DNA of 40,433 nt. Origin: Streptomyces aureus (lineage in GTDB: Bacteria; Actinomycetota; Actinomycetes; Streptomycetales; Streptomycetaceae). Of this stretch, positions 18,325 through 26,508 are shown piece by piece. Location of the stretch: positions 1 to 40,433 of the forward strand of contig NZ_LIPQ01000233.1 of NCBI RefSeq assembly GCF_001418135.1. The letters are read 5' to 3'. The first letter of the stretch is position 1; the number at the start of each line of letters is the position of its first letter. The notes under the pieces were generated by a model, which was given only the letters and a program-made list of their open reading frames with translations, searched no databases and was not told where the DNA came from. The position numbers and the translations under genes were made by a program.

Positions 18325-18357
18325 CCCCCGCCGGACCCGGTGCGGTCCGGCGGAGGG
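18325..18357. terminator. Bidirectional terminator
   Basis: A 10-bp GC-rich stem (18328-18337 with 18344-18353), extendable with a bulge into flanking C/G runs, lies in the 61-bp gap between two converging genes. Confidence 0.7.
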
Positions 18358-18364
18358 GCGTTCG

Positions 18365-18997
18365 TCAGACTCCGGCGCCCGATCCGAGGAGCGCCGTGAC
18401 GCGCTGCGGGTCACCGCAGACGACGAGCAGGGCTCCGGCGCGGGCCATGGCCGACGGCAGGGCCTTGGCGGCCGTCTCGTCGTCTCCGCCGTTGACGGCG
18501 ACGATCACCACGGGGCGGGCGGTCGCCCGCTCCACGGCGGCGGCGTGCGCGAAGAACACGTCGTCACCGGTGTCCTGCTGAGCCCAGTAGGCGGCCTCAC
18601 CGAAGGACAGCTCGTGCGTGGCCCAAGGGTGCGGGTCGCCGGTGGTGAGCACCAGGACCTCGCCCGGCGCCCGGCCGCTCTCCAGGAGCAGGTCCAGGGC
18701 CTCTTCGGCGGCGTCGAGTGCGCCGTCCGCGGAGGCCGGGATCAGCTGGAGCTGTGGCGCGGAGCGCTGATCGGAACGATTCTCCGGGGCGTTCGCCGGA
18801 GACGGCCCGGGGCCGGGGTGCGGGCGCGGCACCGCGGGCCTGGCAGGGCCGGGAACGGGGCGTCCGGGACGCGGTGAGGCCGCGGTACGCGGGCCGGGTA
18901 CGGGACGGGGGGTCGACGCGGGGCGGCCGGCGGCCGCGGTGGCGCGGGGACCCTGGGCGCTCTCGTGAATCTGAGGCTCCTCGGGGATGAGAGGCAT
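18365..18997 (-). CDS. Orphan protein resembling the C-terminal domain of UvrD-type helicases
   Basis: A 210-residue protein with a disordered Pro/Arg/Gly/Ala-rich first half (about 15-90) and a folded second half. The latter reads like the UvrD-helicase C-terminal segment: GEVLVLTTGDPHPWA, then DTGDDVFFAHAAAVERATARPVVIVAVNG (in pieces), and finally MARAGALLVVCGDPQRV. In helicases the equivalent stretches are the VFYGTVxxFKGLExxVVxL and LSRARxxLxVVG motifs. No Walker A or DExx domain is present in this protein or beside it, and the catalytic Arg of motif VI is replaced (MARAGA in place of LSRARx). ATG 18997 lacks a ribosome site. A -10-like TAGACC at 19010-19005 would start transcription at the ATG, so it may be leaderless. 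It precedes nothing on its strand but lies after rnhB. Confidence 0.7.
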   Translation of the reverse strand: MPLIPEEPQIHESAQGPRATAAAGRPASTPRPVPGPRTAASPRPGRPVPGPARPAVPRPHPGPGPSPANAPENRSDQRSAPQLQLIPASADGALDAAEEALDLLLESGRAPGEVLVLTTGDPHPWATHELSFGEAAYWAQQDTGDDVFFAHAAAVERATARPVVIVAVNGGDDETAAKALPSAMARAGALLVVCGDPQRVTALLGSGAGV

Positions 18998-19114
18998 GAG
19001 TAATGGTCTATCAAACGCCGCTGCGTGAGGCACCGGCGGGTGGGCACACATGTGCACCCCGGTCGCGCGGAAGACCCGATCCTTGGACAGGGCCAGGGTC
19101 CCGCGACCGGAAGT

Positions 19115-19825
19115 TCAGAAGTCGAAGCCGAGTTGGCCCCCGCTTTCCAGCGCGACCGCCTCGGCGGAGAGGCGGACCTTTTTGAGGTGGCGCCACCTGG
19201 GCATCGCGTCCATGTACGACCAGGAGAGACGGTGGTGCGGGGTGGGCCCCAGCTCTTCGAGCGCCGCTTTGTGGACCGGCGAAGGGTAGCCCGCGTTGGC
19301 ACCGAAGGCGTACGCCACGTAGCCCTCGTCGTCGACGCCCAGCTCCGCCATGGCGGCATCGCGCCGGACCTTGGCGATCACGGAGGCGGCGGCCACGGCG
19401 ATGCAGGACTGGTCACCCTTGATCACCGTACGGACCTCCCAGGGGCTGCCGAGGTAGTCGTGCTTGCCGTCGAGGATCACCGCGTCGGGCCGCACGGGGA
19501 GGCCTTCCAGGGCCCGGACGGCCGCGAGCCGCAGCGCTGCGGTCATGCCGAGCTCGTCTATCTCCTGCGGAGAGGCGTCGCCCAGCGCGTACGCCGTGAC
19601 CCAGTGCTCCAGTTCCGCGGCGAGCGCGGTACGGCGCTTGGGGGTGAGCAGTTTGGAGTCGGTGAGTCCTTCGGGCGCCCGGCGCAGTCCGGTGACGGCG
19701 GCGCACACGGTGACGGGGCCGGCCCACGCCCCGCGTCCGACCTCGTCGACTCCGGCAACGATCTTGGCGCCGGTGGTGGCTCGGAGCGATCGCTCGACGG
19801 TGTGGGTGGGTGGTTCGTACGGCAT
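19115..19825 (-). CDS. rnhB: Ribonuclease HII
   Basis: A 236-residue RNase H type 2 that nicks RNA-DNA hybrids, including single ribonucleotides in duplex DNA. The signature [14 protein letters not shown] holds catalytic Asp27 and Glu28. The other acidic ligands are Asp119 ([10 protein letters not shown]) and Asp138 ([21 protein letters not shown]). DSKLL (56-60) and the C-terminal HHRLSWSYM are family features. The length is typical. ATG 19825 has a modest AGG site upstream and a standard N-terminal arm. It shares the strand with the orphan UvrD-like gene downstream (117-bp gap), a plausible genome-maintenance pairing. Confidence 0.96.
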   Translation of the reverse strand: MPYEPPTHTVERSLRATTGAKIVAGVDEVGRGAWAGPVTVCAAVTGLRRAPEGLTDSKLLTPKRRTALAAELEHWVTAYALGDASPQEIDELGMTAALRLAAVRALEGLPVRPDAVILDGKHDYLGSPWEVRTVIKGDQSCIAVAAASVIAKVRRDAAMAELGVDDEGYVAYAFGANAGYPSPVHKAALEELGPTPHHRLSWSYMDAMPRWRHLKKVRLSAEAVALESGGQLGFDF

Positions 19826-19953
19826 GGCGCCTGACAGGTTACGCCGGTAGGTGCCGGGTGCGATACCCGGATTCCCGGCGGGAGCCCGAGGGGGCGGCGC
19901 GGCGCACCCCCGGGCCCGTGCGCATCACCCCTCGGGGGGCTGCCCGCCCCAGG

Positions 19954-20571
19954 TCAGGCGCGCAGCAGCGGCACCATGATCCGGTCGATCAGATCGGCGA
20001 TCTCACGGTCCGGCCATTCGCTCGCGCACACCTTCGAGCGATACATCATCATCGCGGGTACGACGTCGACCACCAGGTCGTTGTTCGCGTCCGCACGCAC
20101 CTCACCCCTTGCGATTCCGCGGCGCAGCACATCCCGGAAGAGCCGGGCCGAAGGCTCGACCACCCCGGTGACGATCAGGCTGTGGAACCGCTCGGCGGCG
20201 TCGGAATCGCATTCGTGAAGGACGGCGCGCAGAGCGAAGCCGGGCTTGGAGTACATGACGTCCCGGACGCGGCGGCACAGCTCGTACAGCTCCTCCCGCA
20301 CATTTCCCAGATCCGGGGCCTCGTCGAGGGCCGGAAGTCCGGCCTGGAGCGCGTCAGCGACGAGGTCTTCCTTCGAAGGCCATCGCCGGTACACCGCGGC
20401 TTTGCCCGTCTGCGCGCCGACCGCGACACCTTCCATCGTCAGACCGTTCCAGCCGACGCTGCCCAGCTGCTCGAGCGTGGCCTCCAGGATGGCCCGTTCG
20501 AGTACGGGGCCACGGCGTCGCAGTGCCACCCCTGCCGGCCGGGCGGCGGCCGTGGAGCGCGAAGTAACCAT
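19954..20571 (-). CDS. TetR-family regulator of the adjacent MFS exporter
   Basis: A 205-residue TetR-type repressor. The N-terminal helix-turn-helix spans about 25-70 (ILEATLEQLGSVGWNGLTMEGVA and TGKAAVYRRWPSKEDLVADAL in pieces). The rest is a helical ligand domain of the TetR_C_11-like type (LVVDVVPAMMMYRSKV). The start is ATG 20571. The gene is divergent from the MFS exporter gene, and the 133-bp spacer holds two near-identical palindromes, the classic arrangement for a drug-responsive TetR repressor controlling itself and the pump. The inducer cannot be predicted. Confidence 0.92.
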   Translation of the reverse strand: MVTSRSTAAARPAGVALRRRGPVLERAILEATLEQLGSVGWNGLTMEGVAVGAQTGKAAVYRRWPSKEDLVADALQAGLPALDEAPDLGNVREELYELCRRVRDVMYSKPGFALRAVLHECDSDAAERFHSLIVTGVVEPSARLFRDVLRRGIARGEVRADANNDLVVDVVPAMMMYRSKVCASEWPDREIADLIDRIMVPLLRA

Positions 20572-20615
20572 CAGGATCTCTCCGTTGAGGCAGTGTCATG
20601 TCTTCGGCAGTGCTC

Positions 20616-20635
20616 AGTGAACGGTTGCGTTCACT
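20616..20635. promoter_or_regulatory. TetR operator 1
   Basis: The palindrome AGTGAACGGTTGCGTTCACT has 8-bp perfect arms (9 bp counting the flanking C/G) and lies in the divergent spacer. TTGCGT inside it (20625-20630), with TACCGT at 20649-20654 (18-bp spacer), is a candidate promoter for the MFS gene. A bound repressor would then cover the -35. Confidence 0.8.
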
Positions 20636-20661
20636 GCGGGGGACTCACTACCGTGATGAAC

Positions 20662-20681
20662 AGTGAACGGGTGCGTTCACT
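20662..20681. promoter_or_regulatory. TetR operator 2
   Basis: AGTGAACGGGTGCGTTCACT differs from operator 1 at one central base. The centres are 46 bp apart. It sits at the predicted transcription start of the MFS gene, 23 bp before its start codon. Confidence 0.8.
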
Positions 20682-20704
20682 AATTCTTCCGTGGGGGATC
20701 CATA

Positions 20705-22258
20705 GTGACAACTTCTCCGGTCGACACACAGACCAAGGACGGACCAGCTCGCGCCGGAGGACGGCCGGGCATCGCCTTGACGGTCATCGCCGCCTGCCAG
20801 CTGATGGTCGTCCTCGACGCCACCATCGTGAACATCGCCCTGCCGCACATCCAGGACGCGCTCTCCTTCTCGACCACCGATCTGTCGTGGGTGCTCAGCG
20901 CCTACACGCTGACCTTCGGTGGTCTGCTGCTCCTCGGCGGACGGGCCGGGGACATCCTGGGGCGCCGCCGGGTGTTCATGGTCGGCATCCTGCTCTTCAC
21001 CTTCGCCTCACTGCTCGGCGGCTTCGCCCAGGAGCCCTGGCACCTGCTCGCCGCGCGGGCCCTGCAGGGTGTCGGCGGCGCCATCGCCTCGCCCACCTCG
21101 CTCGCGCTGATCACCACGACGTTCCCCGAAGGGCCGGAGCGGAACCGGGCGTTCGGCGTGTTCGCCGCCGTCTCCGCCGGTGGCGGCGCGATCGGTCTGC
21201 TCGCCGGCGGCGTCCTCACCGAATGGCTGGACTGGCGCTGGGTCCTCTTCGTCAACGTCCCGATCGGTCTGCTGATCGCCTTCCTGACCCCGCGCTACAT
21301 CGCGGAGTCCGAGCGCCATCCCGGCCGGTTCGACATCGCGGGAGCCGCGACCTCGACACTCGGTATGGCGGCGCTGGTGTACGGCTTCATCCGCGCGTCC
21401 GAGAAGGGCTGGGAGGACGCGCTGACCATCGGTTCCTTCGTTTCCGCCGTCATCCTGCTCATCGCCTTCGCGGTCGTGGAGTCCCGCGCGAAGGAGCCGA
21501 TCACCCCGCTCCGGATGTTCGCGGACCGCAACCGCTCAGGCACGTACATCATCATGCTCAGCCTGGCGGCCGCCATGTTCGGCATGTTCTTCTTCATCGT
21601 GCTCTGGGTCCAGGACGTCCTGGGCTACACCCCGATCCAGTCCGGACTCGCCTTCCTTCCCGTGACCTTCGCGATCGGCGCCGGCGCGGGGCTCGCCCAG
21701 CGGCTGCTGCCGGTGCTCGGCCCCAAGCCGTTCATGGTGAGCGGTGCGGCGATCACGGGCGCGGGCCTGTTCTGGCTGACGTTCATCAGCTCGGACAGCA
21801 GCTACGCGAGCGGTGTGCTCGGCCCGATGATCCTGTTCGGCTTCGGCATGGGCCTCAACTTCGTGACGCTCACGCTCACGGCCGTCTCCGGAGTGGCCCA
21901 GCACGAGGCGGGAGCCGCGTCGGGCCTGCTCAACGCCACTCAGCAGGTGGGCGGTTCGCTGGGCCTGTCCATCCTGGTCACGATCTTCGGCACGGCGAGC
22001 CGCGAGGAGGGCGAGAAGCAGATGCCCGACTTCCTCGCGAACTCGACGCCCGAGCAGCAGGCCGCGGCGATGAAGACGCAGGAGCTGCCCCCGCCGTGGG
22101 GCCACGAGGTGCTGACCTCGGGCATCTCCTCGGCCTTCACGGCCGCCGTCGCGATGGTGCTGATCGCGCTGGTGACGGCCGTCCTGGTGATCCGGGTCCG
22201 CAAGAGCGACCTGGAAGCCCTCAGCGGCCGGGCGGAGGCCGCCGGGCCGGTGACCTGA
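20705..22258 (+). CDS. MFS drug exporter, DHA2 family (14 TM)
   Basis: A 517-residue inner-membrane proton antiporter of the drug:H+ antiporter-2 family, with about 14 hydrophobic segments. Motif A is GGRAGDILGRRRVFM. Motif D1 is in LDATIVNIALPHIQ. Motif C follows in GVGGAIASPTSLALI and SAGGGAIGLLAGGVL. The TM1 start (LTVIAACQLMVVLDATIVNIALP in the span 25-47) is typical of the EmrB/QacA subfamily. GTG 20705 has GGGGGA upstream. A TetR gene is divergent and two palindromic operators overlap its promoter, so expression is probably induced by an exported compound. The drug is unknown. Confidence 0.94.
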   Translation: MTTSPVDTQTKDGPARAGGRPGIALTVIAACQLMVVLDATIVNIALPHIQDALSFSTTDLSWVLSAYTLTFGGLLLLGGRAGDILGRRRVFMVGILLFTFASLLGGFAQEPWHLLAARALQGVGGAIASPTSLALITTTFPEGPERNRAFGVFAAVSAGGGAIGLLAGGVLTEWLDWRWVLFVNVPIGLLIAFLTPRYIAESERHPGRFDIAGAATSTLGMAALVYGFIRASEKGWEDALTIGSFVSAVILLIAFAVVESRAKEPITPLRMFADRNRSGTYIIMLSLAAAMFGMFFFIVLWVQDVLGYTPIQSGLAFLPVTFAIGAGAGLAQRLLPVLGPKPFMVSGAAITGAGLFWLTFISSDSSYASGVLGPMILFGFGMGLNFVTLTLTAVSGVAQHEAGAASGLLNATQQVGGSLGLSILVTIFGTASREEGEKQMPDFLANSTPEQQAAAMKTQELPPPWGHEVLTSGISSAFTAAVAMVLIALVTAVLVIRVRKSDLEALSGRAEAAGPVT

Positions 22259-22267
22259 GAACGCGCC

Positions 22268-22304
22268 GATGGCCCCTGAACCCGGAAGGGGTTCAGGGGC
22301 CATC
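22268..22304. terminator. Strong terminator between convergent genes
   Basis: A perfect 16-bp stem (22268-22283 with 22289-22304, core GATGGCCCCTGAACCC) with a 5-nt loop lies between the MFS gene and the ADP-ribosylglycohydrolase gene. Confidence 0.88.
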
Positions 22305-22312
22305 GTGCCGTT

Positions 22313-23221
22313 TCAGGCCGTCTCGACCGGAACCCACTCCGGCAGGTCCTCGGTCTGCCGCAGCCAGTCCGCCGGCGGCCCACCGGTCGCCGCCGCGGCC
22401 ACCACGCCTCCGGCGATGGCACAGGTCGTGTCGACGTCGCCACCGACCTGGGCGGTCGTCCAGAACACCCGCTCGAAGTCACCGAGGCCGCGGGCCGCCG
22501 ACCAGAGCGCGAACGGAACCGTGTCGTGTGCGCTCGTCCGCCGGCCGCTGCCGAGGACCGCGGCGACCGTGCCCGCATCGCCGTAGTCGAGCATGTCGCG
22601 CGCGCGGCGCAGTCCCGCCCCGACCGCACTGCGCGGCACCAGGGCGACGACTCCGTCGAGCAGCGCCTCCGGAGTGGGCGGCCCGGCCGGGTCGGCGGCA
22701 AGGGCGGCAGCGGCGGCGACGGCCATGGCACCCACCACGGCCTCGCGGTGCTGGTGGGTCGTGTAGGCGGAGATCTCGGCCTGGTGCGTCGCCTGCTCCG
22801 GGTCGTCCGCGTACCAGGCTCCGAGCGGCGCGATCCGCATCGCGGCGCCGTTGCCCCAGGAGCCCTGTCCCTGGAAGAGCGCGGCGGCCAGCTCCCGCCA
22901 GTCGCCCCCCTCGCGGATGAGCCGGAGCATGCGGTTGACCGCGGGGCCGTAGCCCCGGTCGAAGTCGTGGTGCTGAGCGAAGGACATGGCCAGGGCGTCC
23001 TGGTCGATCCGTTCGTGGCGGGCGAGGACAGCCAGGACGGAGCAGGCCATCTCGGTGTCGTCGGTCCACTGCCAGGGGCCGTCGGGCAGTTCGCGCCGCT
23101 TCAGCAGGGGATAGTTGGCGGGTACGAAGAACTGGGAGCCCAGGGCGTCTCCCACGGACAGCCCGCGCAGGCTGGCCAGGGCGCGGTCGAAGCGCCGGTC
23201 GAATGAGGAGTCAGCGGTCAT
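22313..23221 (-). CDS. ADP-ribosylglycohydrolase family protein
   Basis: A 302-residue all-helical enzyme of the DraG/ARH family, which removes ADP-ribose from proteins or other acceptors using two metal ions. The metal ligands are visible: Thr53-Asp54-Asp55 in WTDDTEM, and Asp262/Asp264 in VGGDVDTTCAI. GSWGNGAAMRIAPLG (from about 120) is the family's substrate-site block. GLSVGDALGSQF near the N-terminus is also typical. The start is ATG 23221. It follows the histidine phosphatase gene by 12 bp on the same strand, suggesting cotranscription with it and the ABC-F gene. The substrate is unknown; no partner ADP-ribosyltransferase is nearby. Confidence 0.93.
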   Translation of the reverse strand: MTADSSFDRRFDRALASLRGLSVGDALGSQFFVPANYPLLKRRELPDGPWQWTDDTEMACSVLAVLARHERIDQDALAMSFAQHHDFDRGYGPAVNRMLRLIREGGDWRELAAALFQGQGSWGNGAAMRIAPLGAWYADDPEQATHQAEISAYTTHQHREAVVGAMAVAAAAALAADPAGPPTPEALLDGVVALVPRSAVGAGLRRARDMLDYGDAGTVAAVLGSGRRTSAHDTVPFALWSAARGLGDFERVFWTTAQVGGDVDTTCAIAGGVVAAAATGGPPADWLRQTEDLPEWVPVETA

Positions 23222-23233
23222 CGGTCTGCCACT

Positions 23234-23893
23234 CTATCCGGTAGGGCCGTACGGTTCCGGGGTACGCCAGCGTTCGAACGGCCTGTCCAGTCGGTATCGC
23301 CCGTCCGCGTCGAGCAGGAGCATGCGGGTCTCGGCGTTGCCGGGGTTCGACAGCGACTCGAAGTCCGCGACCGTCCAGTGGAACCAGCGCATGCAGAACA
23401 GCCGCATGGTCAGCCCGTGGGTGACGATCAGGACGTTGGGCGGATGGTCGGGCGCCTCGAAGCTGCGGTAGAGGCTCTCCAGGAACGCCCCGACCCTGTC
23501 GTACACGTCCGCCCCCGACTCGCCCTGGGCGAAGCGGTAGAAGAAGTGCCCGTACGCGTCCCGGTAGGCCTTCTGCAGTCGTACGTCCTCCCGCTCCTGC
23601 CAGTTGCCCCAGTCCTGCTCCCGCAGGCGGGGCTCCTCACGCACCCTGACCTGCTCCGGAGGCAGCCGGAAGGCGCGAAGGGTCTCGTGGGTGCGGCGGT
23701 ACGGCGAGACGTAGACGCTCACCGCCTCGTCGCCGAAGAGTTCCCGCAGCCGCTCCCCCGTCTCCTCCGCCTGTCGCCACCCGGTCTCCGTGAGCCGCAG
23801 GGCGTGGTCGGGCTCCCGTTCGTACACCGTGTCATCGACATTGCCCTCGGACTCTCCGTGCCGTACGAGAACGATGCGCCGCGGTCGTGCCAT
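23234..23893 (-). CDS. Histidine phosphatase (phosphoglycerate-mutase-like)
   Basis: A 219-residue branch 1 histidine phosphatase. The catalytic RHG motif is LVRHGESEGN with the phosphorylated His12. The second histidine is in VLIVTHGLTMRLF. VYVSPYRRTHETL carries the usual phosphate-binding Arg, and LREQDWGNWQ holds the general acid region. Its N-terminal part is closest to the broad-specificity phosphatases in this superfamily rather than to true mutases (inference from length and motif style). It is the middle gene between ABC-F (33-bp gap) and the ADP-ribosylglycohydrolase (12-bp gap). The substrate is unknown. Confidence 0.9.
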   Translation of the reverse strand: MARPRRIVLVRHGESEGNVDDTVYEREPDHALRLTETGWRQAEETGERLRELFGDEAVSVYVSPYRRTHETLRAFRLPPEQVRVREEPRLREQDWGNWQEREDVRLQKAYRDAYGHFFYRFAQGESGADVYDRVGAFLESLYRSFEAPDHPPNVLIVTHGLTMRLFCMRWFHWTVADFESLSNPGNAETRMLLLDADGRYRLDRPFERWRTPEPYGPTG

Positions 23894-23926
23894 ACCCCGA
23901 CCCTAGATCGCCGGTCCTGGGCGGGC

Positions 23927-25537
23927 TCAACCGAGGAGGCGTCCGGAGTCCATCCGGCGTATGTGCCCGGTGAAGCGGTGGCGCAGCGCACGGTCGTGCG
24001 AGACCACCACAAGGGCTCCGGTCCACTGCTCCAGCGCGGCTTCCAGCTCCTCCACGAGCCCCAGGGCCAGGTGGTTGCCCGGCTCGTCGAGCAGGAGGAG
24101 GTCGGCGGGCCGGGCCAGCAGCCGGGCGAGCGCCAGTCGGCGGAGCTGGCCCGCGGAGAGACCACCGACCGGCACCCTCAGGTCGGCCGGGCGGAACAGT
24201 CCGTACGACAGGAGCAGTTCGGCACGCTCGTCCTCGGCGAGGGCGAGCCCGCGTCCGAAACAGGCCAGCAGCCGCTCCTCCGGGCGCCGGACGGTGACGT
24301 CCTGGGCCAGGTACCCGATCCGTCCGGCGCGCCGGACGTCCCCGGCGTCGGGGTCGACCGTCCCCGCCATGACCCGCAGCAGCGTGGACTTCCCCGCGCC
24401 ATTGCCGCCGTGGACGAGCAGCCGCTCCCCCGCCCGCACGGTGAGCGTGTCCACGGAGAGACGGTCCGCGACCCGCACTCCGGTCAGGGTGACGAGCGCT
24501 CCCTCGGCTCCGCCCGCCAGGGGTCGGGCCGAGAAGGAGAGGGGTGGAGGCGGCTGGTGCACGGGCTCGTCGCGGAGTCGCCTCAGTCGCTCCCGGGCGT
24601 TACGGACCCGCCCCGAGACAGAGGCCTGGACGCGGCCTGCCGCCCGGTCGAAGGCCATCTTGTTGTTGTCCTTCATCTCCCTCCCGAGTGCGACTCCGTG
24701 CGCCGTGGTCGCGGCGTACGCCTCCAGCCGTGCCGTCTCCTCGCACCACTCCTCGTAGTCCTCCTCCCAGCGCCGCCGCGCGGCCGCTCGTGCCGCGCGG
24801 TAGCCGGCGTATCCGTCGCCGTACCGCACGAGCGCCCGCCGGTCGGCGTCCACCTCGACGATCGCGGTGGCGACGCGCTCCAGGAAGGTCCGGTCGTGGG
24901 AGACGGCCACGACAGTCCCGCGGTGCGCGAGGAGGGCGCCCTCCAGCCAGTCCAGCGCCTGCGCGTCGAGGTGGTTGGTGGGTTCGTCGAGCAGGAGCAC
25001 TTCGGGGCCCGCCGCGACCGCGCAGGCGATGCCGAGCCGGGCGAGCTCACCGCCGGAGAGGCTGCCGAGTCTCCGCTCACGACCGGTGCCCGCGAGGCCC
25101 AGTCCGTACAGAGCCTTGTCGACCCGGGCGTCCGCCTCGTACCCACCCCGCAGTTCGTAGGCGGTGAGGAGTTCACCGTAGGCGTCGAGGTCCGCCCCGT
25201 CCGCCGTGTCGAGCCCGGCTTCGAGTGCGCGCAGCCGCCGTTCCATGGCGCGGAGCTCGGCGAGCGCGGCGTCGATCGCATCACCGACGGTGGCGCCGGA
25301 AGGCAGGTCGGGTGTCTGGGCGAGCATCCGCAGACCGCCGTCGGCGACGGTGACGACACTGCCCTCGTCGGGCTGCTCCACCCCGGCCAGGAGGCGCAGC
25401 AGAGTCGACTTCCCCGCGCCGTTCTCCCCCACGATCCCGATCCGCTCCCCGGGGCGCACGGAGAGCGAGACCTGATCGAGGAGCAGTCGTTCACCACGGG
25501 ACACCACGACGTCGTGCAGTGAGATCTGAGTGGGCAA
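23927..25537 (-). CDS. ABC-F family ATPase
   Basis: A 536-residue soluble protein with two ATPase domains and no membrane segments, the layout of ABC-F proteins that act on ribosomes; some of these give antibiotic resistance by ribosome protection. NBD1: Walker A GENGAGKS (37-44), LSGGE, and VLLLDEPTNHLD. NBD2: GGNGAGKS, LSAGQ, and LLLLDEPGNHLA, where the usual DEPTNHLD is changed. A charged helical linker (about 255-335) with many Arg/Glu residues connects them. The start is TTG 25537, supported by GGAGG five bases upstream and by the conserved start of NBD1; no ATG or GTG fits. A TetR gene is divergent and a palindrome lies between. Resistance to an antibiotic is plausible but unproven. Confidence 0.9.
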   Translation of the reverse strand: MPTQISLHDVVVSRGERLLLDQVSLSVRPGERIGIVGENGAGKSTLLRLLAGVEQPDEGSVVTVADGGLRMLAQTPDLPSGATVGDAIDAALAELRAMERRLRALEAGLDTADGADLDAYGELLTAYELRGGYEADARVDKALYGLGLAGTGRERRLGSLSGGELARLGIACAVAAGPEVLLLDEPTNHLDAQALDWLEGALLAHRGTVVAVSHDRTFLERVATAIVEVDADRRALVRYGDGYAGYRAARAAARRRWEEDYEEWCEETARLEAYAATTAHGVALGREMKDNNKMAFDRAAGRVQASVSGRVRNARERLRRLRDEPVHQPPPPLSFSARPLAGGAEGALVTLTGVRVADRLSVDTLTVRAGERLLVHGGNGAGKSTLLRVMAGTVDPDAGDVRRAGRIGYLAQDVTVRRPEERLLACFGRGLALAEDERAELLLSYGLFRPADLRVPVGGLSAGQLRRLALARLLARPADLLLLDEPGNHLALGLVEELEAALEQWTGALVVVSHDRALRHRFTGHIRRMDSGRLLG

Positions 25538-25562
25538 GGGCGCCTCCAGAAGTAGACCGTCA

Positions 25563-25617
25563 AACGCAACTTCGATTGCGTTAAGCCGAGTGTGGCAGAC
25601 TCGAACCACTAACGCAA
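25563..25617. promoter_or_regulatory. TetR operator between ABC-F and TetR genes
   Basis: The inverted repeat AACGCAA-CTTCGA-TTGCGTT (25563-25582) lies 26 bp upstream of the ABC-F start. A further half-site AACGCAA is at 25611-25617, just before the ribosome site of the TetR gene. This arrangement fits repression of both divergent genes. Confidence 0.65.
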
Positions 25618-25629
25618 CGGGAGTAGCAA

Positions 25630-26262
25630 TTGAATGACTCGATCGAGGAGCGCCCGACCCCGGCCCCCGGCAACGCGCGCCCCGGCGGCCGCACCGCCCG
25701 CACCCGGGCGGCCGTCCGCGACGCCGTCCTGACCGGTCTGTCCGAGCACGGCTACCCCGCCCTGACCGTGGAATACGTGGCGGAGCACTCGGGCGTCCAC
25801 AAGACGACGCTCTACCGCCGCTGGGGCAGCGTCGAAGGCCTCCTCGCCGACGCGCTCGACCTGGCGAACGAGGACGCCTGGACGCCACCGGACACCGGGA
25901 GCCTCTCCGGAGATCTGCACGCACTCGCGCACGAGGTCGTCGGCGCCTTCGGAGATCCGGCCGCAGGGGCGGCCCCCACCGCGTTCATCGGCGCGGCGTT
26001 CCAGTCCCCCCGGGCAGCGGAGGCCCTGCACACCTTCTACACCGAGCGCTTCCGGCGCTGCGAGGCCGTCGTCACCCGGGCCGTCGCCCGCGGCGAGGCA
26101 CCGCTGGGAACCGACGCGAACGCGGTCGTCCAGGGGGTCTCCGCACCGCTGTTCCTGCGGCTCTTCGTCACCCGCGAACCGATCGACGGCGCGCTCGCGG
26201 ACCAGACGGCACGCGTGGTTCTGGCGGGGGTCGAAGCGGGCGCGTACGTCGTCCCGGCGTAG
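25630..26262 (+). CDS. TetR-family regulator of the ABC-F operon
   Basis: A 210-residue TetR-type repressor. The helix-turn-helix is at about 25-70 (AVLTGLSEHGYPALTVEYVAEHSGVHKTTLYRRWGSVE, in pieces). The C-terminal ligand domain resembles TetR_C_11. The start is TTG 25630 (encoding MNDSIEERP), with GGGAG seven bases upstream; the ATG at 25634 is out of frame. It is divergent from the ABC-F gene and shares an operator region with it, so the ABC-F operon is its likely target. Confidence 0.9.
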   Translation: MNDSIEERPTPAPGNARPGGRTARTRAAVRDAVLTGLSEHGYPALTVEYVAEHSGVHKTTLYRRWGSVEGLLADALDLANEDAWTPPDTGSLSGDLHALAHEVVGAFGDPAAGAAPTAFIGAAFQSPRAAEALHTFYTERFRRCEAVVTRAVARGEAPLGTDANAVVQGVSAPLFLRLFVTREPIDGALADQTARVVLAGVEAGAYVVPA

Positions 26263-26317
26263 CTTTTCTCAGCCTCGACGCGTCAGGCCTCTCAGACCCT
26301 GCGGGGGCCGATGGCCC

Positions 26318-26506
26318 GCTCAGACCGAACGGCCGGCCCCGGTCGCTCAGACCGAACGGCCGGCCCCGGTCGCTCAGACCGAACGGCCGGCCCCGGTCGC
26401 TCAGACCGAACGTTCGGCCCGGTCCGCTCAGACCGAACGGCCGGCCCCGGTCGCTCACATCGAGCAGCCAGCCCGGATCCAGTCAGACCGACGGCCGGCC
26501 CCGGTC
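26318..26506. repeat. 27-bp tandem repeat, about seven units
   Basis: Seven head-to-tail 27-bp units fill the gap between the converging TetR and DUF4937-like genes. Units start at 26318, 26345, 26372, 26399, 26426, 26453 and 26480. Units 1, 2, 3 and 5 are identical, starting GCTCAGACCG, containing the palindrome GGCCGGCC and ending CCCCGGTC; units 4, 6 and 7 have diverged. Each unit can form a small ACCG...CGGT hairpin, so the array may also act as a termination zone. The length is a multiple of three and the array is open on the plus strand, but no ribosome site or homology supports translation. Confidence 0.93.
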
Positions 26507-26508
26507 GC

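Noticed and set aside
26318-26506. CRISPR array
   Set aside because: The units are contiguous with no unique spacers, and there are no cas genes.
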